This document shows positions 1 through 6,122 of a stretch of DNA of 6,883 nt, piece after piece. The DNA is from Competibacteraceae bacterium UBA2788. Its GTDB lineage: Bacteria > Pseudomonadota > Gammaproteobacteria > Competibacterales > Competibacteraceae. Positions within the stretch are counted from its first letter, which is position 1, and each line of letters opens with the position of its first letter. The stretch is from contig DEHY01000198.1 in the NCBI GenBank assembly GCA_002352185.1, positions 1-6,883 of the forward strand, read 5' to 3'. The position numbers and the translations under genes were made by a program. Under the pieces are notes generated by a model that was given only the letters and a program-made list of their open reading frames with translations, was not told the DNA's origin and made no database searches.

Positions 1-1182
1 TCCAGCATCGGCAACGACCGCTGGGAAGTGCTGGAGTCGTTGCGGCAGGGTCGCAGCGGTCTGGAATTCGCGGAAGACTATAAGGAAATGGGTTTGCGCT
101 CCCATGTGCGCGGGCCGTTGCGGGTCGATTTGGCGGCGCTGATCGACCGCAAGATTTTGCGCTTCATGGGCGAGGCCGCCGCATTCAATTACATTGCCAT
201 GCGCGAGGCGATTGCTGACGCCCGGTTGCCGGAGGACATGGTATCCAACCCGCACGCCGGGCTGGTCACCGGCACCGGCGGCGCCAGTCCGCAGAACATG
301 GTCGAGGCCGCCGATCTGTTGCGCAACAAGGGCTTGAAGCGGGTGGGGCCGTACATGGTGCCGCGCACCATGAGCAGCACGACCACCGCCTGTCTGGCGA
401 CGCCGTTCAAGATCAAGGGCGTCAATTACAGCATCAGCTCCGCCTGCGCCACCAGCGCCCATTGCATCGGCCATGGCGCCGAGCTGATTCAGTGGGGCAA
501 ACAGGACATTATGTTCGTCGGCGGCGGCGAGGAGGTGCATTGGAGCCTGACCCATCTGTTCGACGCCATGGGCGCGCTGTCCACCAAATACAACGCCGCC
601 CCGCAAACCGCCTCTCGCCCTTATGACGCCAACCGCGATGGCTTTGTGATTTCCGGCGGTGGTGGATTGATAGTGCTGGAGGAGCTGGAACACGCCCGGC
701 GGCGCGGCGTGCGGATTTATGCCGAACTGGCCGGCTACGGGGCGACTTCGGACGGCTATGACATGGTGCAGCCCTCCGGCGAGGGCGCGCTGCGCTGCAT
801 GAAGCAGGCGCTGGAAGGTGTGAACGAGCCGGTGGATTACATCAACACCCACGGCACCAGCACGCCCGCCGGCGATATTCGCGAGCTGGAAGCGATTCAG
901 GCGGTGTTCGGCGATCACATCCCGCCGATCAGTTCTACCAAGTCGCTGACCGGTCACGCACTGGGCGCGGCCAGTGTCCATGAAGCGATCTACTCGCTGC
1001 TGATGATGGACAACCGCTTTATTACCGCCTCGGCCAACATCGAAACGCTCGATCCGGCGGCGGAAGCTTTCCCCATCGTGCGCCAGCGGGTGGACAACGC
1101 CGATCTCAAAGTGGTGATGTCCAACAGCTTCGGTTTTGGCGGCACCAACGCTACGCTGGTGTTCCGGCGCTTCGCGGATTAG
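1..1182 (+). CDS. fabB: 3-oxoacyl-ACP synthase I (KAS I), 5'-truncated by the window
   Basis: Condensing enzyme of type II fatty acid synthesis. It joins malonyl-ACP to a growing acyl-ACP in the cytoplasm and, in gammaproteobacteria, is needed for unsaturated fatty acids together with FabA. The frame is open from base 1 (Ser-Ser-Ile-Gly-Asn...), matching about residue 13 of E. coli FabB as I remember it, so roughly 12 codons lie outside. The GTG at 28 is internal and not the start. Counting visible codons from base 1, the nucleophile is Cys149 in [10 protein letters not shown]. The other active-site residues are His284 in THGTSTP, and Lys314 and His319 in [13 protein letters not shown]. The C-terminal [13 protein letters not shown] thiolase-fold signature is intact and the stop is TAG. 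The match to FabB rather than FabF rests on KASI-like segments such as LATPFKI and [18 protein letters not shown]. fabA usually sits upstream but is not visible here. Confidence 0.97.
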   Translation, partial: SSIGNDRWEVLESLRQGRSGLEFAEDYKEMGLRSHVRGPLRVDLAALIDRKILRFMGEAAAFNYIAMREAIADARLPEDMVSNPHAGLVTGTGGASPQNMVEAADLLRNKGLKRVGPYMVPRTMSSTTTACLATPFKIKGVNYSISSACATSAHCIGHGAELIQWGKQDIMFVGGGEEVHWSLTHLFDAMGALSTKYNAAPQTASRPYDANRDGFVISGGGGLIVLEELEHARRRGVRIYAELAGYGATSDGYDMVQPSGEGALRCMKQALEGVNEPVDYINTHGTSTPAGDIRELEAIQAVFGDHIPPISSTKSLTGHALGAASVHEAIYSLLMMDNRFITASANIETLDPAAEAFPIVRQRVDNADLKVVMSNSFGFGGTNATLVFRRFAD

Positions 1183-1194
1183 CGATAGCGTAAT

Positions 1195-1219
1195 CCCTGC
1201 CACCGCGTCATCGGCAGGG
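1195..1219 (+). terminator. weak hairpin after fabB
   Basis: A perfect 7-bp inverted repeat, CCCTGCC (1195-1201) and GGCAGGG (1213-1219), encloses an 11-base loop 12 bases after the fabB stop. No T-run follows, so this is not a standard intrinsic terminator. At most it could assist Rho-dependent termination or protect the 3' end. Confidence 0.25.
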
Positions 1220-1349
1220 GGCTGCGCCACTGCGCGTTCTTCCCCCTCGCCGCGAAGGAGAGGAGAACGCCAGGAGCTGATTCGATCATGGGCTGTATCA
1301 ATGCTGTGCTGGTATGGCCTACGCTCACCCGGGTCAGGCTTGCCATGCT

Positions 1350-1377
1350 CTTGTAATCCCACGCATCGCCCGCATTT
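1350..1377 (+). promoter_or_regulatory. candidate sigma-32 heat-shock promoter of lon
   Basis: CTTGTAA at 1350-1356 is one base off the sigma-32 -35 consensus CTTGAAA. A 13-base spacer follows, then CCGCATTT at 1370-1377, one base off the -10 consensus CCCCATNT. This predicts transcription starting near 1384, giving a leader of only about 17-26 bases before lon. Heat-shock control is known for Lon-family proteases, so site and gene agree. The assignment rests on sequence matching alone. Confidence 0.6.
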
Positions 1378-1409
1378 AAGAGCTAAATCCCATTAGCCGC
1401 GTGAAGACC

Positions 1410-3884
1410 ATGACCGATCACGAAGCCATTGAAGCGGAAGTCGTGCGTGAAGATGACAACAGCGAGGCGTCTTCCTCCACCAATAACACCATTGTCGCCG
1501 CCGCCGACATCCTGCCCGGCACCCTGTATCTGCTGCCGCTATCCGAGCGCCCGTTTTTCCCGGCCCAGGCGCTGCCGCTGCTGCTCAGCGAAGAACCGTG
1601 GCTACCCACTATCGAGGCTGCCGCCAGCCGCGAGCAGCGGGCCATTGGTCTAATCCTGGTCAAGCCGGACAGTGCGGAAAAAGCCGCCGGTCCTGGCGAT
1701 TTTTACGAAGTGGGCACCGCCGCCCGAATGCACCAGTTGAACCGCAACGAAGGCCGCCTGCAATTTATCGCGCAGGGTCTGAAGCGGTTCCGCATTCTCA
1801 ACTGGCTGTCCAGCCAGCCGCCCTATCATGTCCAGGTTGAATACCTGAATGAAGAGGATGGTTCCGATGTCGAGGAGTTGCGCGCCTATTCGCTGGCGGT
1901 GATTAACACGCTCAAAGAATTGATTCCGCTTAATCCGTTGTATTCCGAGGAACTGAAATTCTTCCTCAACCGCTTCAACACCCACGATCCCTCGCCGCTG
2001 GCCGATTTCGCCGCCAGCCTGACCACCGCCAGCAAGAATGAATTGCAGGAGATTCTCGACACTGCGCCGGTGCTGGAGCGACTGAAGAAAGTCATCGTGC
2101 TGATCAAAAAGGAACTGGAAGTCGCCAAGCTCCAGACCCAGATTCGCAAGCAGGTAGATGAGAAGATGAGCGAGCATCAGCGCAAGTTTTTCCTGCGCGA
2201 GCAGCTCAAGGCCATCCAGCAGGAACTGGGCATCGCCAAGGACGACCGCACCGCTGATGTGGATCGCTTCCGCGAGCGGCTGGATGCGCGCCAGGCGCCG
2301 GAAGCAGCGCTGAAACGGATCAACGAAGAATTGGACAAATTGTCCATTCTGGAAACCGGCTCGCCGGAATACGCCGTCACCCGCAACTATCTGGATGCCA
2401 TGACCGAACTGCCATGGGGCGTGTATTCCACCGATAACCTCGACCTCAAACACGCCCGCGAAATCCTGAATCGTGACCATGACGGGCTGGAGGACGTGAA
2501 GGAACGGATCATTGAGTTTCTGGCGGTGGGGGCGCTGAAAGGCCAGGTCGGCGGTTCGATCATCCTCCTGGTCGGTCCGCCCGGCGTCGGCAAAACGTCT
2601 ATCGGTCGCTCGGTGGCTTCCGCGCTGGATCGCAAATTCTACCGGCTGAGTCTGGGCGGAATGCGGGACGAGGCCGAGATCAAGGGGCATCGCCGCACCT
2701 ACATCGGCGCGCTGCCCGGCAAGTTTATCCAGGCCATCCGCGAGGCGCAGACCGCCAATCCGGTGATCATGCTGGACGAGATCGACAAGATCGGGGCGTC
2801 GTTCCGGGGCGATCCGGCCTCGGCATTGCTGGAAGTGCTTGATCCTGAACAGAACAACGAGTTTCTGGATCATTATCTGGACGTGCGTTTTGACCTGTCC
2901 AAGGTGCTGTTCATCTGCACCGCCAATCAGCTCGACACCATTCCGGGACCGCTGCTCGACCGGATGGAGAGCATTCGGCTCTCGGGCTACATCACCGCCG
3001 AGAAGTTGCAAATTGCCCGCAACCATCTCTGGCCGAAGCTGCTGGAGCGCAGCGGCATGGAACGCGACCGGATCCGGATCGGCGACGAGGCGTTGCGTGC
3101 GATCATCGAGGGCTATGCGCGGGAAGCCGGAGTGCGCAATCTGGAAAAGCAACTGAGCCGGATCGTGCGCAAGAGCGCGGTGCAGATCGTTGAGGGCCGT
3201 GAAGGAACCATTGCGGTGGAATCCCCCGATTTGGACGGCTATCTGGGCAAGCCGCCGTTCAAGACTGAAACCCCCATGTCCGGCGTCGGGGTGGTCACTG
3301 GGCTGGCATGGACCGCGATGGGCGGGGCGACGCTCAGCGTCGAAGCCAGCCTGGTTCATACCAAGAATCGCGGCTTCAAGCTGACCGGGCGGCTGGGCGA
3401 GGTGATGCAGGAGTCGGCCAATATCGCCTACAGCTATCTCAGCGCCCATCTGGAGGAATATCAGGCCGATCCCAGGTTCTTTGATGAAGCGTTCGTTCAT
3501 CTGCATGTCCCGGAAGGCGCGACGCCCAAGGACGGCCCCAGCGCGGGCATCACCATGGCGACCGCATTGCTGTCGCTGGCGCGCGGTCAGCAGACGGATC
3601 GACCGCTGGCGATGACCGGTGAACTCACGTTAACCGGGCAAGTGTTGCCGGTGGGCGGCATCCGCGAAAAGCTGATCGCCGCCCGCCGGGTCGGCATCCA
3701 CGAGATCATCCTGCCGGAAGGCTGTCGCGGCGATGCCGAGGAGTTGCCGGACCACATTAAGGAAGGCATGACGCTGCATTTCGTCGAGCGGTTCCAGCAG
3801 GTCGTGGATTGGGTGTTCACGCCCCCGTTGCCCCCTTTCCTGCCGGGAGCAGATGGGAATGAAGGCGCTGTGGATGAAAGATAA
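1410..3884 (+). CDS. lon: ATP-dependent Lon protease (AsrA-like Lon paralogue)
   Basis: Cytoplasmic AAA+ protease that unfolds and degrades damaged or regulatory proteins. Numbering is from the ATG at 1410 (824 aa; E. coli Lon is 784). The LON substrate-binding domain covers about residues 30-230 and begins with a LYLLPLSERPFFPAQ segment. A helical linker (about 230-330) follows. The ATPase has Walker A GPPGVGKT at 389-396 (Lys395), Walker B VIMLDEID with Asp456/Glu457, sensor-1 FICTANQ, and GVRNLEKQ in the sensor-2 region. The protease domain carries Ser711 in KDGPSAGITM and Lys754 in GGIREKL, 43 residues apart as in E. coli (Ser679/Lys722). All key residues are present. The N-domain resembles Pseudomonas AsrA (PA0779) more than the clpX-linked housekeeping Lon, judged from memory. 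The start is uncertain: an in-frame GTG lies at 1401 and neither start has a good ribosome site. A sigma-32-like promoter lies just upstream, and the 3' end overlaps the next gene. Confidence 0.96.
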   Translation: MTDHEAIEAEVVREDDNSEASSSTNNTIVAAADILPGTLYLLPLSERPFFPAQALPLLLSEEPWLPTIEAAASREQRAIGLILVKPDSAEKAAGPGDFYEVGTAARMHQLNRNEGRLQFIAQGLKRFRILNWLSSQPPYHVQVEYLNEEDGSDVEELRAYSLAVINTLKELIPLNPLYSEELKFFLNRFNTHDPSPLADFAASLTTASKNELQEILDTAPVLERLKKVIVLIKKELEVAKLQTQIRKQVDEKMSEHQRKFFLREQLKAIQQELGIAKDDRTADVDRFRERLDARQAPEAALKRINEELDKLSILETGSPEYAVTRNYLDAMTELPWGVYSTDNLDLKHAREILNRDHDGLEDVKERIIEFLAVGALKGQVGGSIILLVGPPGVGKTSIGRSVASALDRKFYRLSLGGMRDEAEIKGHRRTYIGALPGKFIQAIREAQTANPVIMLDEIDKIGASFRGDPASALLEVLDPEQNNEFLDHYLDVRFDLSKVLFICTANQLDTIPGPLLDRMESIRLSGYITAEKLQIARNHLWPKLLERSGMERDRIRIGDEALRAIIEGYAREAGVRNLEKQLSRIVRKSAVQIVEGREGTIAVESPDLDGYLGKPPFKTETPMSGVGVVTGLAWTAMGGATLSVEASLVHTKNRGFKLTGRLGEVMQESANIAYSYLSAHLEEYQADPRFFDEAFVHLHVPEGATPKDGPSAGITMATALLSLARGQQTDRPLAMTGELTLTGQVLPVGGIREKLIAARRVGIHEIILPEGCRGDAEELPDHIKEGMTLHFVERFQQVVDWVFTPPLPPFLPGADGNEGAVDER

Positions 3885-4653
3885 TTCTCGCTTTTGGATC
3901 CTCTCCCAGGGAACGAGGGGAGTTTTCTATCTGCTGGCGCTGCTGCAACTTCCTGCAATCGCCTGGGCCGCCTGCGACGATCCGCCCGCCCGGCGGGTCA
4001 ACTGGTTGCGCTGCGATAAACCGGACGCCGATCTGCAAGGCGCGGATTTGCGCGAGGCGATCCTGGAACAGATCAACCTGAGCAACGCCAAACTGGCCGG
4101 CGCACGGCTGAGCGGCGCGGATTTGGGCGGCGCGCAACTCAGTCACGCCGATTTTTCCGGCGCGGCGCTGACGGGGGCGCGGCTGGTGTCGGCGACGCTG
4201 GATCATGCGGTGTTCGCCGGCGCCAATCTCAGCGGCGCACGGCTGGATCGGGCGGTGTTGACCCAAGCCAATCTGATCAGCGCCGACCTGAGCGGGGCAA
4301 GGCTGTATCAGGCCAATTTGGCTAACGCCAATCTAAGTGGCACGAACCTGAGCAAAGCCAATCTGGCGCAAGCGGATTTAACCGATGCCCAGTTGCCGAA
4401 CGCCAATTTAAGCGGCGCGGCGCTCAGCCGGGCGGTGTTGGAGAATGCAATATTGACCGGCGCAAATTTGCACGGAGCCAAACTGGATGGAGCCAACCTT
4501 CTGGCGGTAGATTTCACCAGCGCCGACTTGTCGGAAGCGGTGTTCTCTGAGGCTCGGATTGATAAAGCCCGCTTCACGGACGCCAAGCTGGACAGCGCCA
4601 TCTGGGTGGATCGCAAACGCTGTGCGCCGGGTTCAACCGGGGAATGCCGGTAG
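3859..4653 (+). CDS. secreted pentapeptide-repeat protein
   Basis: Predicted periplasmic protein of unknown role, 264 aa from the ATG at 3859. A basic N-region and a hydrophobic stretch (about residues 22-37, ending AIAWA) form a signal peptide, with likely cleavage after Ala37. Cys39 follows, but Trp and Ala before it do not make a good lipobox. Residues 57-251 are 39 consecutive A(D/N)Lxx pentapeptides with no break. Every central residue is Leu, Phe, Ile or a final Trp, and the i-2 residue is Ala in 36 of 39. This pattern predicts a right-handed quadrilateral beta-helix of nearly ten coils. Paired cysteines flank the rod (39, 52 and 255, 263) and could form capping disulfides. The start is ambiguous: 3853, 3859 (GGGAG nine bases upstream) and 3874 (GAAGG eight bases upstream) all read in frame. 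All three overlap lon, suggesting translational coupling. A cytoplasmic Qnr/MfpA-like gyrase-protecting role is unlikely because of the signal peptide. Confidence 0.88.
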   Translation: MKALWMKDNSRFWILSQGTRGVFYLLALLQLPAIAWAACDDPPARRVNWLRCDKPDADLQGADLREAILEQINLSNAKLAGARLSGADLGGAQLSHADFSGAALTGARLVSATLDHAVFAGANLSGARLDRAVLTQANLISADLSGARLYQANLANANLSGTNLSKANLAQADLTDAQLPNANLSGAALSRAVLENAILTGANLHGAKLDGANLLAVDFTSADLSEAVFSEARIDKARFTDAKLDSAIWVDRKRCAPGSTGECR

Positions 4654-4957
4654 GGTTGCCACGGCGCGATTGCGGTACGCCCCACGCTCCCGGTAAAAAG
4701 CCATGAATCCATCCGATCACGCTGTGTGCAAGCAGCTCATCTTGAGGTGGCGCTGACCTGAAACCATAGGACGCCGGTTTGGCGATCACAATCAACAGGT
4801 CATAAATGCAAAGAACCTGGGTGTGCTTGCTTCGCGGTGGAGGGGGCCACGGCCGCTGAGAACTTTGCTGCGGAAATTGGCTGGGAGAAGGAGCGTCGAG
4901 AGCGCCTAGGCGAAGCTAGATGGCTTCACCTTAACGTGCGCGTCGGCTTGCAGTACG
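4654..4957. other. gene-less junction between core genes and cassette region
   Basis: I find no convincing gene, RNA or terminator in this stretch. An open frame starting at GTG 4837 runs on through the repeat at 4958 and the terminator at 5024-5057, so I do not accept it. Visible small structures are a 10-bp palindrome CGCCTAGGCG (4903-4912) and a hairpin with arms GTCGGC (4942-4947) and GCCGAC (4961-4966) that reaches into the first cassette-type repeat. No integron integrase or recognisable attI is present, although one would be expected on this side given the attC orientation. Confidence 0.5.
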
Positions 4958-5020
4958 CAGGCCGACCCACCGTCCTTTCCACCCACGTGCGGGTGCCGCT
5001 CAACTCGAGTTCCGTTGGGC
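4958..5020 (+). repeat. direct repeat copy 1, ending in integron-like core GTTGGGC
   Basis: This 63-base block recurs 1048 bases downstream at 6006-6068. The first 47 bases differ at one position and the whole block at six. It contains a CACCC/GGGTG hairpin (4980-4984 with 4991-4995). It ends CGCTCAAC, spacer, CCGTTGGGC; the last seven bases fit the R' consensus GTTRRRY, preceded by an L'-like element as in known attC sites. I could not find a convincing R''-L'' half on its left, so a complete attC is not shown. It may be the 3' half of an unusual or degraded attC, or the left edge of the cassette cluster. Confidence 0.6.
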
Positions 5021-5023
5021 AAC

Positions 5024-5057
5024 AAAAAAGGGTGTCTGCCGTGATGCAAACACCCTT
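5024..5057 (-). terminator. intrinsic terminator of the thioredoxin-like gene
   Basis: Read on the minus strand, AAGGGTGT pairs with ACACCCTT (+ strand arms 5028-5035 and 5050-5057). The stem is extended inside by TGC/GCA, and the 3' arm runs into TTTTTT (5029-5024). It begins 17 bases after the stop codon of the minus-strand gene and ends 3 bases inside the cassette boundary at 5020. It should act on minus-strand transcripts only. Confidence 0.85.
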
Positions 5058-5074
5058 GGTGCGTGATGAGGCGG

Positions 5075-5311
5075 CTATTTCAATGCCTCGATTCCAGCGC
5101 CGAAATTGATATGGAATGCTGCTCCATCCATGACGAGCGCGGGCACGGACTTGACACCGGCAGACTCCGCTTCTTTCAGACGCGATTTGTCGTTGCCGAG
5201 ATGGACGAACTCAACGTCGTATTTCACAGGGTCAAGTGCATTGGCTACGTTCTGTTCGGCGGCAACGCACACGGGGCAGCCAGCGTGGTAGAAAATAGCT
5301 TTGGTTTTCAT
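5075..5311 (-). CDS. small thioredoxin/glutaredoxin-fold protein with CPVC motif
   Basis: Probable cytoplasmic thiol-disulfide protein of 78 aa; its partner is unknown. The first strand KAIFYHAG leads into Cys12-Pro-Val-Cys15, and Ser55-Val-Pro57 supplies the cis-proline of the thioredoxin fold. The size is that of a minimal glutaredoxin-like domain. There is no signal peptide when it starts at the ATG complementary to 5309-5311. I chose that start because AGGAG (5319-5323) lies seven bases upstream; a longer frame reaching 5389 adds residues with no ribosome site and no family match. It is read opposite to the likely cassette orientation, has its own terminator, and faces an HxlR regulator across 135 bases. 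That arrangement suggests the regulator controls it. The substrate or reaction cannot be told from sequence. Confidence 0.85.
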   Translation of the reverse strand: MKTKAIFYHAGCPVCVAAEQNVANALDPVKYDVEFVHLGNDKSRLKEAESAGVKSVPALVMDGAAFHINFGAGIEALK

Positions 5312-5333
5312 AACTGTTCTCCTGGGTTCGTTA

Positions 5334-5423
5334 GTGCCATTGGCACACGCACATAGTAGGAACAACGCCAGTCTCCGCATAGAAGGCACTTTTCGGTGCC
5401 CCGGTAACTTTTTGGTGTAACTT
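5334..5423. promoter_or_regulatory. candidate operators between the divergent thioredoxin-like and HxlR genes
   Basis: Two dyads use the same half-site. GTGCCATTGGCAC (5334-5346) is a perfect 6-1-6 inverted repeat. GGCAC (5385-5389) and GTGCC (5396-5400) form an outward version with a six-base centre. A 7-base direct repeat GTAACTT (5404-5410 and 5417-5423, 13-base period) lies nearer the regulator gene. Their position between divergent genes suits autoregulation by the HxlR protein. I could not place confident -35 and -10 boxes for either gene. Confidence 0.45.
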
Positions 5424-5446
5424 GTGGAAGATAGAGGGAATAAAAA

Positions 5447-5797
5447 ATGTCACCGTCAGCGAAGTCAGCCTATTCGCAACTCGAAGATGTGGTTGGTTGC
5501 AAGTGGTCTGTATCAGTCCTGCGAGCGGTCGCCGCCGGCGTTTCACGACCTGGTGCATTGGAACGTCACGTACAAGGAATTTCAACTAAAGTTCTGTCTG
5601 AGCGGCTACGCAAACTGACCATTTATGGTTTATTGGACAAGCATGTTTTTGCAGAAGTGCCACCTAGGACAGAGTATTCGCTGACCCAGGACGGCCAGAA
5701 GCTAATCAGTATCATTGATCAGATAAAGCTCTTGGATAACGAAATTAAAAATGCCGAACAAGGCGATCCGGCGGACACCAAAAAGCGGTGCCGCTGA
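5447..5797 (+). CDS. HxlR/DUF24-family winged-helix regulator
   Basis: DNA-binding transcription factor of 116 aa, usual for this family of dimeric regulators that often answer electrophiles or oxidants. The domain starts near residue 11: QLEDVVGCKWSVSVLRAV matches the family's usual DVIGGKW opening. The likely recognition helix is ISTKVLSERLRKL (45-57), and the wing contains the signature EVPPRTEYSLT (70-80). The start ATG has GAGGG eight bases upstream. Oddly, the Cys that many members carry 13 residues before the KW tryptophan is Ser7 here. Cys18 instead replaces the second Gly of GGKW, and Cys115 is near the end. The gene is divergent from the CPVC thioredoxin-like gene and is followed at once by an attC-like site. 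Base composition appears less GC-rich than the left half of the window. Confidence 0.92.
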   Translation: MSPSAKSAYSQLEDVVGCKWSVSVLRAVAAGVSRPGALERHVQGISTKVLSERLRKLTIYGLLDKHVFAEVPPRTEYSLTQDGQKLISIIDQIKLLDNEIKNAEQGDPADTKKRCR

Positions 5798-5847
5798 GCT
5801 TGAACTTTCATCGGCGCTGCTCGCCGGTGAACAGGCGCGAGTTGAGC
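5798..5847 (+). other. attC-like recombination site of the HxlR cassette
   Basis: This starts directly after the HxlR stop codon. A 10-bp stem TTCATCGGCG (5807-5816) with CGCCGGTGAA (5822-5831), one G-T wobble and loop CTGCT, is flanked by GCTTGAAC (5798-5805) and by GTTGAGC (5841-5847). The latter fits the R' consensus GTTRRRY exactly. Its 3' arm, 5822-5841, matches the arm of the site at the right edge (6864-6883) at 18 of 20 bases. The left box is an imperfect R'' and the site is short, so it may be partly degraded. Confidence 0.65.
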
Positions 5848-5905
5848 CAACGTCGGGTTCTCGGCGCTTCGCGCCGTCGAACTCTCGTTGGAGCGGACAC
5901 CGCTC
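5845..5905 (+). other. attC-like double hairpin in gene-less stretch
   Basis: CCAACG (5847-5852) pairs with CGTTGG (5886-5891), GGGTTC (5855-5860) with GAACTC (5879-5884), and CGGCG (5862-5866) with CGCCG (5872-5876), around a CTTCG loop. The total is 17 bp with small asymmetric internal loops. Boxes AGCCAAC (5845-5851) and GTTGGAG (5887-5893) are each one base off R'' and R'. A second hairpin, GAGCGG/CCGCTC (5891-5905), abuts it. The spacers are shorter than in standard attC sites, so this may be a relic or another structured repeat. Confidence 0.45.
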
Positions 5906-5934
5906 ACTGCGTTCACGGCTTGCATCCGCTTGGG

Positions 5935-5964
5935 GTTTCCAGACCGACCCGCCGGCCTTTCCAC
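5935..5964 (+). repeat. diverged partial copy of the direct repeat
   Basis: Thirty bases beginning GTTTCCAG match 6001-6030 at 27 positions, 66 bases upstream of it. The copy stops before the CACCC hairpin and the GTTGGGC end. It appears to be a local partial duplication of the 5' part of the repeat family. Confidence 0.65.
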
Positions 5965-6005
5965 GAAGATGACCGAGTAAGTGGCGCGGGCTGTGATTGA
6001 GTTTC

Positions 6006-6068
6006 CAGGCCGACCCACCGTCCTTTCCACCCACGTGCGGGTGCCGCTTAACGCAAACCCCGTTGGGC
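6006..6068 (+). repeat. direct repeat copy 2, ending in integron-like core GTTGGGC
   Basis: Second copy of the 4958-5020 block. It ends CGCTTAAC, spacer, CCGTTGGGC (R' at 6062-6068), which resembles the L'-R' half of known attC sites such as that of aadA. The homology to copy 2 continues upstream to 6001 only in the partial copy at 5935. It marks the left edge of the cassette carrying the dehalogenase-like gene, whose ATG is 54 bases past the core site, a normal cassette spacing. Confidence 0.6.
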
Positions 6069-6122
6069 GTCATAGTCGGCTGGAGAGATTCGTTTCATAT
6101 CGCTACCCACAGGAGAGACTCG

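Noticed and set aside
1136..1396. Small plus-strand open frame between fabB and lon
   Set aside because: It starts inside fabB in another frame, covers the sigma-32-like promoter, and shows no domain.
1650..3506. Long open frame (over 600 codons) on the minus strand inside lon
   Set aside because: It lies wholly antisense to an intact Lon with all catalytic motifs, and its protein is low-complexity with no recognisable domain. Long antisense frames are common opposite GC-rich genes.
3817..4712. Minus-strand open frames opposite the pentapeptide-repeat gene, with repetitive translations
   Set aside because: The repetition is the shadow of the pentapeptide codons; no ribosome sites or families were seen.
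4837..5109. Plus-strand open frame of about 90 codons starting at GTG 4837
   Set aside because: It crosses the direct repeat, the GTTGGGC core and the minus-strand terminator, ends inside the thioredoxin-like gene, and matches no family I know.
4958..6068. CRISPR array
   Set aside because: There are only two full copies about 1 kb apart with genes between them, and no short regularly spaced repeats.
4958..6068. Insertion sequence bounded by the 63-base repeats
   Set aside because: No transposase lies between them, and they are direct rather than inverted repeats. The GTTGGGC ends and adjacent attC-like hairpins fit cassettes better.
5702..6073. Two overlapping minus-strand open frames across the HxlR 3' end and the repeats
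   Set aside because: They consist largely of translated repeat and hairpin sequence and have no convincing start. The structure of the DNA explains them better.
5997..6122. N-terminal extension of the dehalogenase from ATG 5997
   Set aside because: It translates the direct repeat and the cassette core. The ATG at 6123 has a well-spaced AGGAG and matches the family's normal length.
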